Shown here in pieces: positions 50,892 to 60,503 of a DNA stretch of 64,000 bases (positions within the stretch are counted from its first letter, which is position 1; each line of letters begins with the position of its first letter). This DNA is from Snodgrassella alvi. Lineage in GTDB: Bacteria; Pseudomonadota; Gammaproteobacteria; Burkholderiales; Neisseriaceae. The notes below the pieces were generated by a model, which was not told the DNA's origin, did not search any database, and saw only the letters and a program-made list of their open reading frames with translations. The translations under genes were made by a program, and so were the position numbers. The stretch spans positions 434,001 to 498,000 of the forward strand of contig NZ_CP160328.2 of the NCBI RefSeq assembly GCF_040741455.2, given 5' to 3'.

Positions 50892-51548
50892 TTATTCTAA
50901 ACATTTGTTTGCAGTTAAATAGCTGATTTCCTTTAATACTTGGTCATTATCAATAAAATGAATAGTTTGCCATCCTCTTTTTTGAGCGGCTACACAATTT
51001 TCTTCTGTGTCATCAATTAGGATACAGTGTTGCGCAGTTGTGTTGGCTTGTTGCTCAGCTATTTGAAAGATGGTCTGGTCTGGCTTTCGGCAGCCAACCT
51101 TACAAGAATCCACTATTATATCCAGCACGTCATCAAGGTTTATCATAGGCCGCCAGTAAGCTTCCCATTCTCTGACATTATTGGTTAATAAACCTATGGT
51201 GAATCCGGCTTTCTTTAGTTGCCGAACTTTATCTATCATAGGTGTATTTGGTTGAATATTTTCAAACCATTGACGCCCGAAATGTTCCAGATCGGCTTTT
51301 GAAGTGTCAATATTTGGTTGGAGCTGGGTCAATCTGTTTTTTACCCGTCTGCCCCACTCTTGCTCACTGATTAAACCAATTTCTAGAGGCTCGAGTCCTG
51401 TATAGCCAAATTCAGCAGCAGTGTCTTTTACAGCTTGCAACATGATATTTGCTGGTAATTGGGTTTTCTGCTGGTATTGATAGATAATTGCTTTAATTGG
51501 TGGCGTAAGTACGCCCCCGAAATCAAACCAGAATATAGGCTTATTCAT
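50892..51548 (-). CDS. HAD-superfamily hydrolase in an operon with the AfsA-like gene
   Basis: 218 residues with all four HAD motifs: FWFDFGGVLTPP (nucleophile Asp9, with Gly in place of the usual second Asp, as in the YihX-like subgroup), GLLTNNVREWEAYW (motif II), KVGCRKPDQTIFQ (motif III Lys) and CILIDDTEENC (motif IV). A helical cap lies between motifs I and II. Probably a phosphatase of a small phosphorylated metabolite. It starts 15 bp after the AfsA-like gene, so it may dephosphorylate that enzyme's butenolide-phosphate product. Confidence 0.85.
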   Translation of the reverse strand: MNKPIFWFDFGGVLTPPIKAIIYQYQQKTQLPANIMLQAVKDTAAEFGYTGLEPLEIGLISEQEWGRRVKNRLTQLQPNIDTSKADLEHFGRQWFENIQPNTPMIDKVRQLKKAGFTIGLLTNNVREWEAYWRPMINLDDVLDIIVDSCKVGCRKPDQTIFQIAEQQANTTAQHCILIDDTEENCVAAQKRGWQTIHFIDNDQVLKEISYLTANKCLE

Positions 51549-51563
51549 GATAATGACTCTGCT

Positions 51564-52553
51564 TTAATGGGATAAAATTTTAAAGGTGACGTCTACACTC
51601 GCCATTGTTTTGTCTTTCTGTTTTATCACAATAGGGAACGTAATGGTCTGATTTTCTTGTGAGGTGTCCAGTACCATTTTTGCTTTATCTATCACGCAAT
51701 CTACATCTGACCCTAATTCACAAAAGGCTTTGAAATTCAGGCAGCAAGAGATTAACTCAAGCAGATTTGCCGGTAGTTGAAAACATTTTCTGATAGCGAT
51801 TAGAGCTGTTTGTTTGCAAAGTTCTACTAAGACCATGCCTGAAATATGGTCTACTTCATGGTCACAAAGTGCCGAATAGCTGGGATCGAAACCTAAAGTT
51901 GTTTGAATAGTTGCGTGATTTTCAATCAGGTTAGTTGCTACGACATTTTTACTCAGGTTTTTACCAACCATAAATGCTGGAAGAGGAAAGTAATTTTCAG
52001 AATAATCATTGCCAAGCGAAACAGATTGAATGGCTGTTTTTTTTCTTAATTTGGTCCATAGTGCTTGGTTTAGCCAGTGCATGGTGGTCTGTGAATGAGC
52101 ACACGGTAAATTGTTAATATAAAGTTGTTCACTTAATGTTAGACCGGTTAAAGTATCGCGTTTGGTTTTAAATGTCAGTATTTTAATGTCTATAAACACA
52201 TCAGCTGGATAGTTAATCATTTTTAACAATTGATGATTTTTAATTTTTAATTGTGTGTTATCAATGATGAAAATATTGGAAAATGGTATCTGATAGAATT
52301 GATGTGTGATGCTAATGGCTGCCTGCCGAAATATTTCCTGTAGCAATATCGCATCATAATATCCCGTAAGATTATCATTGAAATACATATGCGTACGCGG
52401 AAGCTGTGCCGTGACTAGAAACTGATCTTGTTTGGTAGTTTTTATTGAAGTGATAAACACTTCACTTATGGCACGTTTATGTACCAATTTTTTGTTAATG
52501 CATTGAGCAGAATATGCCTTTGTCCCCACACTATTTTCATGCTGTAAATCCAT
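51564..52553 (-). CDS. AfsA-like (A-factor biosynthesis hotdog) protein
   Basis: 329 residues built of two related halves, as in AfsA/ScbA, which joins dihydroxyacetone phosphate to a beta-ketoacyl chain on the way to gamma-butyrolactone signals. First half: VHKRAISEVFITS, PRTHMYFND, LLQEIFRQAAISITHQFY. Second half: YSALCDHEVDHISGMVLVELCKQTALIAI, the same D-H...E...R/K-Q-A pattern. No membrane segment. AT-rich like its surroundings and unexpected in Neisseriaceae, so likely acquired. Whether it makes a signal or another lipid (AfsA domains also occur in other pathways) is open. Confidence 0.8.
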   Translation of the reverse strand: MDLQHENSVGTKAYSAQCINKKLVHKRAISEVFITSIKTTKQDQFLVTAQLPRTHMYFNDNLTGYYDAILLQEIFRQAAISITHQFYQIPFSNIFIIDNTQLKIKNHQLLKMINYPADVFIDIKILTFKTKRDTLTGLTLSEQLYINNLPCAHSQTTMHWLNQALWTKLRKKTAIQSVSLGNDYSENYFPLPAFMVGKNLSKNVVATNLIENHATIQTTLGFDPSYSALCDHEVDHISGMVLVELCKQTALIAIRKCFQLPANLLELISCCLNFKAFCELGSDVDCVIDKAKMVLDTSQENQTITFPIVIKQKDKTMASVDVTFKILSH

Positions 52554-52968
52554 TTTTCAGCCCCTATTTAAAATTTTATACTAATCTGCAATTGATTATT
52601 ATTATGTTTTGTATAGGTGGCAAATATAATCCGTGAATTATTTTAATGTGTTGTAAATTTTCAAAAAAATTTTTATTAAGTATTTATATTCAGGCTCGCT
52701 TGGAATTTTATTTTCAGATACTTTGCAGTTATCAATTCTTTTCAATGCCGTTTGGTAGCCACACATAATATTAAGAGGTTTATATTAACTAGCTTTCTGA
52801 TTGTGTCTGAATCGTTGTTTTTTTATATTTAGCTTGCAGTGTTATTTTGAGTATTACAGTAAATATAAAATGGAAGTTTTTTCTTTAATTAAGAAAAAAC
52901 TTCCTTTGATGGCCAATACACTATGATTAATATCTAAGGTTGGATGATGTAGGTTCGTGTAATGCTTT
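52554..52968. other. intergenic region upstream of the AfsA-like gene
   Basis: 415 bp, AT-rich, containing the terminator of the gene to its right (52872-52904). The promoter of the AfsA-HAD operon should lie between about 52560 and 52800. I see no gene and no clear operator palindrome. Confidence 0.45.
52872..52904 (-). terminator. hairpin terminator after the 117-residue gene
   Basis: Perfect 14-bp stem (52872-52885 with 52891-52904) with a five-base loop and A/T-rich flank, 64 bp after the stop of the gene at 52969. Confidence 0.75.
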
Positions 52969-53322
52969 TTAGTTGTTGCCAAAGTGATGATGCTGTATCC
53001 GTTGATAGTTGTACCAGTTTTTCTGATTAGCCATTAAATTTGTTTGGTTATGTTGCAGCTGGTTATAATTTTGAGAATCATCTTTAATGTCCATTCCGTC
53101 TTCATGAGTTTCTGCAACGGTAACACTGCCTGACTGAACTTGCTGCTGAAACTCCATTTTGCGTGCTTTCTTATCGAGCATGGAAATATGAATTTCAGTA
53201 TCGTATATGCTCTTCAGCTCCAGCAGCTTTTGATATGTGGCAATTAATTCTTTATTTTCAGGAGTGCGCATGATTTGCCCTTCAAGAAATTCACGGCACT
53301 TATTAAATTCTTCGGTTCTCAT
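52969..53322 (-). CDS. small protein of unknown function with Asn/Gln/His-rich tail
   Basis: 117 residues, no signal peptide or membrane helix. Residues 1-60 look like two charged helices, perhaps a coiled coil (EEFNKCREFLEGQIM, ELIATYQKLLELKSIYDTEI). The C-terminal third is rich in Asn, Gln and His (QNYNQLQHNQTNLMANQKNWYNYQRIQHHH), which could bind metal or be unstructured. A single gene between the AfsA operon and clpB, with its own hairpin terminator. Unrecognised. Confidence 0.65.
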   Translation of the reverse strand: MRTEEFNKCREFLEGQIMRTPENKELIATYQKLLELKSIYDTEIHISMLDKKARKMEFQQQVQSGSVTVAETHEDGMDIKDDSQNYNQLQHNQTNLMANQKNWYNYQRIQHHHFGNN

Positions 53323-54082
53323 GGCTGTCTTATTTTGATATTCATAATAATAATTAATTTTACACCATTTAATCTTTTAAGCGTTGGAAAAATGAGTATA
53401 TGACAAATTTATGCTCAAGTTGTATTGAAGCTACAAGTCAAATCTATAGTGGCGTTTAATTAATTGGATGAATCTATTGATATTTATGTTTCAAAATAAG
53501 AAATTGATTTGTTGTTGCTGAATGGTTTGTATATTGGATGGTTTTTCTGCTTAAATTTTAAGCACCTTAAAATTGGATTGATTCATCTTGTTTTTTTTAA
53601 GTTATCCACAGATATACTCACAAATTTTGTGAAATTTTAGTCAGGCATCTGCCCTAACAGCATAAAATGTATTTAGCATATAAATATTCTTTACAATATG
53701 ATTTATATAAATTTTTATATTTTTATGATGTAGCACAAACTTTGCTTAATTTTTAAATATTGCGCGTTACTAAGGAAAGAGGCATGTCTGATTATGCTTT
53801 GAAGTTTGATACAGTTTTGGTTCCGAAGTTGGGGCGATGATGTTCATAAAATCAATTGTTTCTTATCATTATGGAAACAATCTATCAATACAATATAGTG
53901 ATAATTCAATGCTGTTTAGGTGTGAGGAATTGAGCAATCTAGGCTGTTAATAACATCACTATTTATTAAATTTATAAATCAGCAAGTTATAAATTAGACT
54001 CTATTTTAGCCATTTTAGGTCTTGACATTAATTTTCTCATACCAATATATCTATTAATTAAAATTTTAATGAAGGAAATCTG
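53323..54082 (+). other. AT-rich region upstream of clpB
   Basis: 760 bp without a supported gene. It contains a consensus DnaA box TTATCCACA at 53602-53610 and, at its right end, the heat-shock-like promoter of clpB. Nothing else is recognised. Confidence 0.5.
54021..54050 (+). promoter_or_regulatory. sigma-32-like promoter of clpB
   Basis: CTTGACA (54021-54027), 14 bases, then CCAATATAT (54042-54050), close to the heat-shock consensus CTTGAAA-N13-17-CCCATNTA. It ends about 32 bp before the clpB ATG. The same bases can be read as a sigma-70 promoter (TTGACA with a 17-base spacer), so both forms may use it. Confidence 0.55.
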
Positions 54083-56656
54083 ATGCGATTCGATAAGCTT
54101 ACAGCAAAGTTTCAGCAGGCATTGCAGGATGCTCAGAGCATTGCTTTGGGTCAGGATGCCGGATATCTTGAGGCTGTTTTTGTATTGAAAGCCTTGCTTG
54201 ATGATGTGGATAGTGGCAGCGCTGCAATATTGACACAGGCTGGGGCCAATCTGGCACAAGTGAAACAGCAAGTTGAAACCACTATTAATGGTTTACCTAA
54301 GGTATCTGGTCAGGGCGGTGAAATTCTGCCGAGTACCGAGTTACAGCACATTTTGAACTTGATGGATAAGGCAGCTACCAAGCGCAATGATGCGTATATC
54401 GCCAGTGAATTATTTCTGCTAGCTGCGGTACAGGAAAATGGGCAATGTGGCCGTATTTTGAAACAAGCAGGCGCTACTGAAGATAAATTAAATATGGCTA
54501 TTGATGCCGTACGTGGGGGGGCAAGTGTGGATAATCCTAATGCAGAAGACCAACGTGAAGCACTGAAAAAATATACAACAGATTTAACAGAAAAAGCCCG
54601 TGCCGGCAAACTGGACCCTGTAATCGGACGAGACGATGAAATCCGGCGCACTATTTTGGTGCTGGAACGGCGTACCAAAAATAATCCGGTACTGATTGGT
54701 GAACCGGGTGTAGGTAAAACTGCTATTGTTGAGGGCTTGGCTCAGCGGATAGTTAATAATGAAGTACCAGACTCTTTACGCAATAAACGGCTGCTGATGC
54801 TGGATTTGGCGAGTTTGATTGCCGGTGCTAAATTCCGAGGTGAATTTGAAGAACGGCTCAAGGCTGTATTGAACGATTTAGCTAAAGATGAAGGCAATAC
54901 AATAATTTTTATAGATGAAATTCATACTCTGGTTGGTGCTGGTAAAGCTGATGGAGCCATGGATGCAGGTAATATGCTCAAGCCAGCGTTGGCGCGTGGA
55001 GAATTGCATTGTATTGGCGCAACTACTTTGGATGAATACCGCCAGTACATTGAAAAAGACCCAGCCTTGGAACGGCGTTTTCAGAAGGTGCTTGTGAAAG
55101 AGCCTACGGTTGAAGATACCATTGCAATTTTGCGTGGCTTGCAGGAACGGTATGAAATTTATCATGGTGTGGAAATTACCGATCCGGCTATTGTGGCCGC
55201 AGCTGAATTGTCTAACCGGTATATTACTGACCGCTTTCTACCCGATAAGGCAATTGACCTAATTGATGAAGCTGCTTCACTGATTAAGGTGGAAAGCCAG
55301 TCTATGCCGGAAAGCATGGATAAGCTGAAACGGAGAGAAATTCAGCTAGAAATTGAGCGCGCATCTTTGGTGAAGGAAGATGACGAAGCCAGTAAAAAAC
55401 GTCTGGCTTTACTGGATGAAGAACTGGATAACGTTAAGCGTGAATTTGCCAATCTGGATGAAATCTGGAAAGCCGAGCGTGCTAAAGCCCAAGGCAGTGT
55501 AACCATTAAAGAACAGATTGATCATCTTAAAGTTCGTATGGATGCACTAAAACGTGAAGGCAAATGGGAGGATGTGGCCAAGCTGCAATATGAGGAATTG
55601 CCACGACTTGAAGCTCAGTTACAGGCAGCAGACAGCGGTCAGCATGATACACAGCCAAACAAACTGTTACGCACTAAAGTTGGCTCGGAAGAAATCGCAG
55701 AAATTGTATCACGTATGACAGGTATCCCAGTATCGAAAATGATGGCTGGTGAACGTGAAAAACTGCTGAAAATCGAAGAAGTATTGCATGAACGTGTGGT
55801 AGGTCAGGATGAGGCTGTTAGAGCTGTAGCTGATGCAATTCGCCGCTCACGTTCTGGTCTGGCTGATCCTAATAAACCTTACGGCAGCTTTTTATTCCTT
55901 GGACCTACCGGTGTAGGTAAAACAGAGCTATGCAAAACACTGGCTAGCTTCCTGTTTGACAGTGAAACTCATCTTATTCGTGTAGACATGTCGGAATACA
56001 TGGAGAAACACTCTGTAGCACGCCTAATTGGTGCGCCTCCCGGCTATGTTGGTTATGAAGAAGGCGGCTTCCTGACCGAGCAGGTACGACGTAATCCTTA
56101 TAGTGTTGTGTTACTGGATGAAGTGGAAAAAGCCCACCCAGATGTTTTCAACATTTTGTTACAGGTACTGGATGATGGGCGTTTGACAGACGGACAGGGA
56201 CGTACTGTCGATTTCAAAAACACGGTAATTGTGATGACATCTAATATTGGTAGTCAGGAAATCCAGAAGATGGTGAGTGATGATTACGAAGCCATTAAAG
56301 CGGTTGTAATGGAAGAAGTAAAACAATACTTCCGCCCTGAGCTGATAAACCGTATTGATGAAGTGGTGGTTTTCCATAGTTTGAATCAGTCTAATATCCG
56401 TGCAATTGCGAATATTCAGCTCGCAGGGCTGCGCAACCGCTTGGAAAAAATGGATTTGCACTTGCAAGTTGACGATGCTGCTCTGGATGTACTGGCTAAA
56501 GTGGGCTTCGACCCTGTATACGGAGCCCGTCCTTTGAAACGCGCTATCCAGACGGAAATTGAAAATCCGCTGGCTAAGGAATTATTAGCTGGTGATTACG
56601 CGCCTGACAGTACGATTATGTTAACTGCTCAGGATGGTGTTCTGACATTCGCCTGA
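54083..56656 (+). CDS. clpB: ATP-dependent disaggregase ClpB
   Basis: Hexameric Hsp100 chaperone that rescues aggregated proteins with DnaK. N-domain (1-145, [14 protein letters not shown]), NBD1 with Walker A GEPGVGKT and [12 protein letters not shown], the coiled-coil middle domain (about 405-520), NBD2 with [15 protein letters not shown] and [12 protein letters not shown], and the small C-terminal domain ([11 protein letters not shown]). No IGL/F loop for ClpP, consistent with ClpB. 857 residues, normal. AAGGAA site; heat-shock-like promoter upstream; good terminator downstream. Confidence 0.97.
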   Translation: MRFDKLTAKFQQALQDAQSIALGQDAGYLEAVFVLKALLDDVDSGSAAILTQAGANLAQVKQQVETTINGLPKVSGQGGEILPSTELQHILNLMDKAATKRNDAYIASELFLLAAVQENGQCGRILKQAGATEDKLNMAIDAVRGGASVDNPNAEDQREALKKYTTDLTEKARAGKLDPVIGRDDEIRRTILVLERRTKNNPVLIGEPGVGKTAIVEGLAQRIVNNEVPDSLRNKRLLMLDLASLIAGAKFRGEFEERLKAVLNDLAKDEGNTIIFIDEIHTLVGAGKADGAMDAGNMLKPALARGELHCIGATTLDEYRQYIEKDPALERRFQKVLVKEPTVEDTIAILRGLQERYEIYHGVEITDPAIVAAAELSNRYITDRFLPDKAIDLIDEAASLIKVESQSMPESMDKLKRREIQLEIERASLVKEDDEASKKRLALLDEELDNVKREFANLDEIWKAERAKAQGSVTIKEQIDHLKVRMDALKREGKWEDVAKLQYEELPRLEAQLQAADSGQHDTQPNKLLRTKVGSEEIAEIVSRMTGIPVSKMMAGEREKLLKIEEVLHERVVGQDEAVRAVADAIRRSRSGLADPNKPYGSFLFLGPTGVGKTELCKTLASFLFDSETHLIRVDMSEYMEKHSVARLIGAPPGYVGYEEGGFLTEQVRRNPYSVVLLDEVEKAHPDVFNILLQVLDDGRLTDGQGRTVDFKNTVIVMTSNIGSQEIQKMVSDDYEAIKAVVMEEVKQYFRPELINRIDEVVVFHSLNQSNIRAIANIQLAGLRNRLEKMDLHLQVDDAALDVLAKVGFDPVYGARPLKRAIQTEIENPLAKELLAGDYAPDSTIMLTAQDGVLTFA

Positions 56657-56666
56657 TTGTTGTAAA

Positions 56667-56696
56667 AGAAACCTGCTCAAAAGCAGGTTTCTTTTT
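56667..56696 (+). terminator. Rho-independent terminator of clpB
   Basis: Perfect 11-bp stem (56667-56677 with 56682-56692), four-base loop and T5 tail, 10 bp after the clpB stop. Confidence 0.93.
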
Positions 56697-57074
56697 AATA
56701 ATGCATAACAATTGTATAAGCATAATTTTTGTATGATCAGAATTCGATTGATGGTTCATGAAATTGTCAGTTTCTAACTACATCTTTTTTATTGACTGAT
56801 TTCTCATCAATCTTAAAAATAAATTCTCATTAATGTATTCCAATATTTAAACTTTATTCGTTTAAATAATTAAAATTATTAATTTTCAAAATTGTATTTA
56901 TTAATATCATTCAAAAACTTTGATTTTAATCTCTAATAAGACTACATCCATTAAAATATAATTTATTAACATATTTACAACTCTATTTTAAAAGTAAGAT
57001 AATGTTATTATCGCTTTTAAATATATTAGCGATGCATTACTTTTTATAGTTGTGATATTTTTTGGGAGATTTAT
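56697..57074 (+). other. AT-rich region upstream of the serine hydrolase
   Basis: 378 bp, very AT-rich; I see no gene. The promoter of the next gene should be near 56990-57050. A GGGAGA ribosome site lies at its end. Confidence 0.45.
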
Positions 57075-58394
57075 ATGCACTCTTCTTTAAAAACAATAAA
57101 AATAGCGCTATTAACGTTATGTCTTTCAGCTGCGTTTAACACTCAGGCAAACACAATTCAGAATAATTGCAAAACGCTACATCTGAATAACTGCCCTACA
57201 CCTGTTGACAAAAAACTGCCAAATGTTAAAAACATGCTGACATGGAATCAGCAGCAGCGTGCAATTGGTTTTCGTAATGATTACCGCTCGTATGCTGGTG
57301 ATGTGTTTCATGCAGCAGGCGGTAAACCTTTACCACGTGCAACACAAAATCTTAATCAGGTAAGTTATCAACTTCATGGCCAGTCTTATCTGTTGAAAGA
57401 CTATTTAAAACGCAACAATGTAACCGGTATGATGGTTATAAAAGATGGTAAAGTGGTTTGGGATTATTATGCCAACGGTAATAACCCAACGACTTTATGG
57501 ACGTCCCGGTCTGTAGGTAAATCGATTGTATCCACTCTAGTGGGTGTGGCTCTTAAAGAAGGTAAAATCAAATCTCTAGATGATAAGGTGGTCAAATATA
57601 ATCCTGATGTACGTGGTACTGCATGGGAAAACGTTACAATTCGTCAATTGTTGCAACATACTTCTGGTGTTAACTGGAACGAAGACTACACCAATCCTCA
57701 ATCTGATTTTGCGCAGCTAACCCAATGTGAAGCACATCCCAACACTTATACCTGTGTCAACAATCTAGTCAAAAACCCACAACGTAAGGCCTACGCCAAA
57801 CCAGGTACAGCTTGGTCTTATTCTTCAGGTGGCGCATGGTTGCTAGGTGATACTCTTGAAAAAGCCACTGGTGAAAATATTGCCAAATATCTTCAGGATA
57901 AAATCTGGCAGCCTTTTGGCATGAGTCGTGATGGTGTATGGCATAGTTATGCGGTGGGCAAACATGATGTTGGTGCTCATGGTTTTAATGCCACACTTGA
58001 GGATTGGGGTAAATTTGGCCTGTTTGTGATGAATAACGGCAAATTACCAAATGGTCAGCAGATTCTGCCGGCAAACTGGGTAAAAGATGCGCGTAGCTGG
58101 AATCAGGCAAAAAATTCAGTAAGCAAGCTACATCCAGAGGGTACTTATGGTTATGAATGGTGGAATAATAGTGTACCGGCTAATGCTGCTGATGTAGCAC
58201 CCAAAACTGGGCTAAACAGTAAAGATACCATGTGGGCTCTGGGTATTTACGGGCAGATTATAATGGTTAATCAGGCGCAAAAACTGGTTATTGTACAGTG
58301 GTCTACATGGCCGAAAGCTGAGCCTTCTATGCTGGAGCAGCCATTGGAAGCTTCACTGATGTTTAATGCCATTGCCAACAAACTGGCTTCTTAA
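57075..58394 (+). CDS. secreted beta-lactamase-fold serine hydrolase
   Basis: 439 residues with a Sec signal peptide (1-26, cut near TQANT). The penicillin-binding/class C-type active site is visible: S146-V-G-K149 in WTSRSVGKSIV, LLQHTSGVNW, and WSYSSGGAWLLG, which supplies the Tyr. It resembles the 6-aminohexanoate-dimer hydrolase/esterase (NylB-like) branch more than true beta-lactamases. Periplasmic; the substrate may be a peptide, amide or ester. Standalone with its own terminator. Confidence 0.85.
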   Translation: MHSSLKTIKIALLTLCLSAAFNTQANTIQNNCKTLHLNNCPTPVDKKLPNVKNMLTWNQQQRAIGFRNDYRSYAGDVFHAAGGKPLPRATQNLNQVSYQLHGQSYLLKDYLKRNNVTGMMVIKDGKVVWDYYANGNNPTTLWTSRSVGKSIVSTLVGVALKEGKIKSLDDKVVKYNPDVRGTAWENVTIRQLLQHTSGVNWNEDYTNPQSDFAQLTQCEAHPNTYTCVNNLVKNPQRKAYAKPGTAWSYSSGGAWLLGDTLEKATGENIAKYLQDKIWQPFGMSRDGVWHSYAVGKHDVGAHGFNATLEDWGKFGLFVMNNGKLPNGQQILPANWVKDARSWNQAKNSVSKLHPEGTYGYEWWNNSVPANAADVAPKTGLNSKDTMWALGIYGQIIMVNQAQKLVIVQWSTWPKAEPSMLEQPLEASLMFNAIANKLAS

Positions 58395-58419
58395 CTGCTA
58401 TTATTAAGCTTAAGACCCT

Positions 58420-58456
58420 GCACCAGCAAGCTAAAACACGGTTGCTGGTGCTTTTT
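58420..58456 (+). terminator. Rho-independent terminator of the serine hydrolase
   Basis: Perfect 10-bp stem (58420-58429 with 58442-58451), 12-nt loop, T tail, 26 bp after the stop codon. Confidence 0.85.
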
Positions 58457-58486
58457 CTTGTATATATTAGATGAAAGAAATTGATT

Positions 58487-58951
58487 GTGGCAAAAGAGAT
58501 TGAACGTAAATTTCTGGTAAGAGGCAATGGCTGGCGGGGTCTGGTACCTGCAAATCATTATTGTCAGGGCTACCTTTCCACCATCAAGGAGCGCACAGTG
58601 CGTGTGCGTTGCTGTGAAAATGAAGCATGGCTAACCATTAAAAGTACAACTAAAGGCATTACGCGTACAGAATTTGAATATCCTATACCGCCGGACGAAG
58701 CACGATATATGATTCAGCATCTGGCCGAACAACCTATTATTGAAAAATATCGTTATTGCATACCATTGAATGGTCTTGTGTGGGAAATTGATGAATTTCT
58801 GGGCGCTAATCATGGACTGATTGTAGCTGAAGTGGAACTAAACCATGCACAGGATGAAATTATTTTGCCAGAGTGGATTGGCGAGGAGGTATCAGATGAT
58901 CCACGCTATTACAACAGTAATCTGGTCAGCAAGCCATTTAGCCAATGGTAA
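58487..58951 (+). CDS. CYTH-domain protein (probable inorganic triphosphatase)
   Basis: The CYTH fold hydrolyses triphosphates in a metal-lined tunnel. The signature EIERKFLV is at the start, followed by TVRVRCCENEAWLTIKS, R-T-EFEYPI, EKYRYCI, WEIDEFLGANHGLIVAEVEL and DDPRYYNSNL. The family start M/V-A-K-E-I-E-R fits GTG 58487 (154 residues) better than the TTG two codons earlier. Close to YgiF-like or NeuTTM-type short CYTH proteins. Confidence 0.88.
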   Translation: MAKEIERKFLVRGNGWRGLVPANHYCQGYLSTIKERTVRVRCCENEAWLTIKSTTKGITRTEFEYPIPPDEARYMIQHLAEQPIIEKYRYCIPLNGLVWEIDEFLGANHGLIVAEVELNHAQDEIILPEWIGEEVSDDPRYYNSNLVSKPFSQW

Positions 58952-59002
58952 AGTAAACTTTTATTGAAGCCAAACTGGCTTAACTGACCATAGATGTGTA
59001 GT

Positions 59003-59908
59003 TTATTCTTCACCCAACAGTTGTTCCCGACTTAGCAAGAATACAAAACCATCGCCACCGCTAGTGGATAGCCATGTAAATGGCAATTCTGGAAATGCCT
59101 GCTCAAGTATTTCTCGGTTATGACCAATTTCTACCACTAATACGCCATGAGGATTCAGATAACGAGCAGCCTGCTGAATGATTTGTCTGGTTACATCCAG
59201 CCCATCTTCACCACTGCCAAGTGCCAGCTCAGGTTCATGTAAATATTCTTCCGGCAGCTGCTCAACAGACTCTGCATCCACATATGGCGGATTAGAAACT
59301 ATCAAATCATACGTATTGTCTATACCAGTAAATAAATCTGTATGAATTAAATTAATTCGTTCCTGCAATCCATAGTTTTCTACATTGATTGCGGCTACTT
59401 CAAGCGCATCTAGACTGATATCAACAGCATCAATTACCGCATCTGGATAGCAATGCGCCATCTGGATTGCCAGCGCCCCACTACCAGTACACAAATCCAG
59501 TGCACTGTGTACCAGCTCGTCATATTCAATCCATAACCGCAGAGGTTCGCCTAATAGTTCGTAAATAAATGAACGTGGCACAATCACACGTTCATCCACA
59601 TAGAATTCATATTCGCCCTGCCAAGCCTGATTGGTTAGATAAGCTACAGGTATACGCTCACTGATACGGCGCTGTACCAGATGAAGCAAGGTACCTTTTT
59701 CTGTATCCAGTAACCGCGCATCTAAAAAAGGCTCCAGAGTATCCAGCGGCAAATGTAAGGTATGCAAAATCAAATAGGCAGCCTCATCATAGGCACTATT
59801 ATTTCCATGGCCGAAAAACAGTTTGGCTTCTTCAAACTGACTGACAGTAAAACGTAAAAAATCTCGTACACTATGCAATTGCTGTGCAGCTGCATCAAAT
59901 ACAGACAT
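59003..59908 (-). CDS. prmB: 50S ribosomal protein L3 glutamine methyltransferase PrmB
   Basis: SAM-dependent N5-glutamine methyltransferase of the HemK/PrmB family. SAM motif LDLCTGSGALAIQMA, catalytic NPPYVDAE, and the N-terminal helical domain are visible. RVIVPRSFIYELL in place of the PrmC form marks PrmB. 301 residues, normal. A single gene on the minus strand. Confidence 0.92.
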   Translation of the reverse strand: MSVFDAAAQQLHSVRDFLRFTVSQFEEAKLFFGHGNNSAYDEAAYLILHTLHLPLDTLEPFLDARLLDTEKGTLLHLVQRRISERIPVAYLTNQAWQGEYEFYVDERVIVPRSFIYELLGEPLRLWIEYDELVHSALDLCTGSGALAIQMAHCYPDAVIDAVDISLDALEVAAINVENYGLQERINLIHTDLFTGIDNTYDLIVSNPPYVDAESVEQLPEEYLHEPELALGSGEDGLDVTRQIIQQAARYLNPHGVLVVEIGHNREILEQAFPELPFTWLSTSGGDGFVFLLSREQLLGEE

Positions 59909-59992
59909 GAATCACTCCGGCAATAAAATCAAATGCAGATTATATCAGCTTGTGCGGAAATCTTTCGGAGGCTATTCTGGCTTGCTGTACGT

Positions 59993-60502
59993 TCAGTAAT
60001 GAGGGAGTAAGCGCTGATTATGCGGATGATTGACAAACGGCTTCAGCAAACGACGGAAATAGAGTAGATGCGAATGGTGTCTACTATCACCGGTCAGTGC
60101 CAGAAAATAATCTTGTACCAGTTGTGCCTGCTGCTCCATATTAAGCTGGCCGAAGTATTTAATTTCATTCAAAGGCGGATAACGGTAGGCACGGCGGTGA
60201 TGATAACCTGCTTTCATTGCTAGGTAGACACCGGCCAATAAAACCGGAAAACCATGCTGGCTCTGCCATACATGTATTAATTCATGAATTAGCCATGCTT
60301 GCCGGCTTAAAGAGGTGGCTACAAAATCATCTGTGAAATAAGCAGCTGGAAAATAAATACGATTGCCGCAGGTAATGGCTGCATGCTGATGAAACTGCCA
60401 CCAAGCTCCGAAAACAATCTTTACTTCTGACCAATTAGCTGCATGACCAAGTAAATTTGTAACCAGACGCAATTCATTATCTGTTAACGAACGCTCTATC
60501 AT
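59993..60502 (-). CDS. HExxH-motif protein (putative zincin)
   Basis: 169 residues with no signal peptide. WLIHELIHVWQSQHG holds an H-E-x-x-H zinc-binding motif with a third possible ligand downstream; GNRIYFPAAYFTDDF before it forms the preceding strand as in metallopeptidase-like proteins. Similar HELIHVWQ proteins occur beside Rhs/VgrG and other secretion genes, but none is near here. It follows the DUF2062 gene with a one-base gap (TAA-T-ATG), so the two are coupled. Function unknown. Confidence 0.68.
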   Translation of the reverse strand: MIERSLTDNELRLVTNLLGHAANWSEVKIVFGAWWQFHQHAAITCGNRIYFPAAYFTDDFVATSLSRQAWLIHELIHVWQSQHGFPVLLAGVYLAMKAGYHHRRAYRYPPLNEIKYFGQLNMEQQAQLVQDYFLALTGDSRHHSHLLYFRRLLKPFVNHPHNQRLLPHY

Positions 60503-60503
60503 A

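Noticed and set aside
57075-58394. Calling the serine hydrolase a beta-lactamase resistance gene
   Set aside because: It has the fold's S-x-x-K and Tyr motifs but the overall pattern is of the NylB/esterase branch; resistance cannot be claimed.
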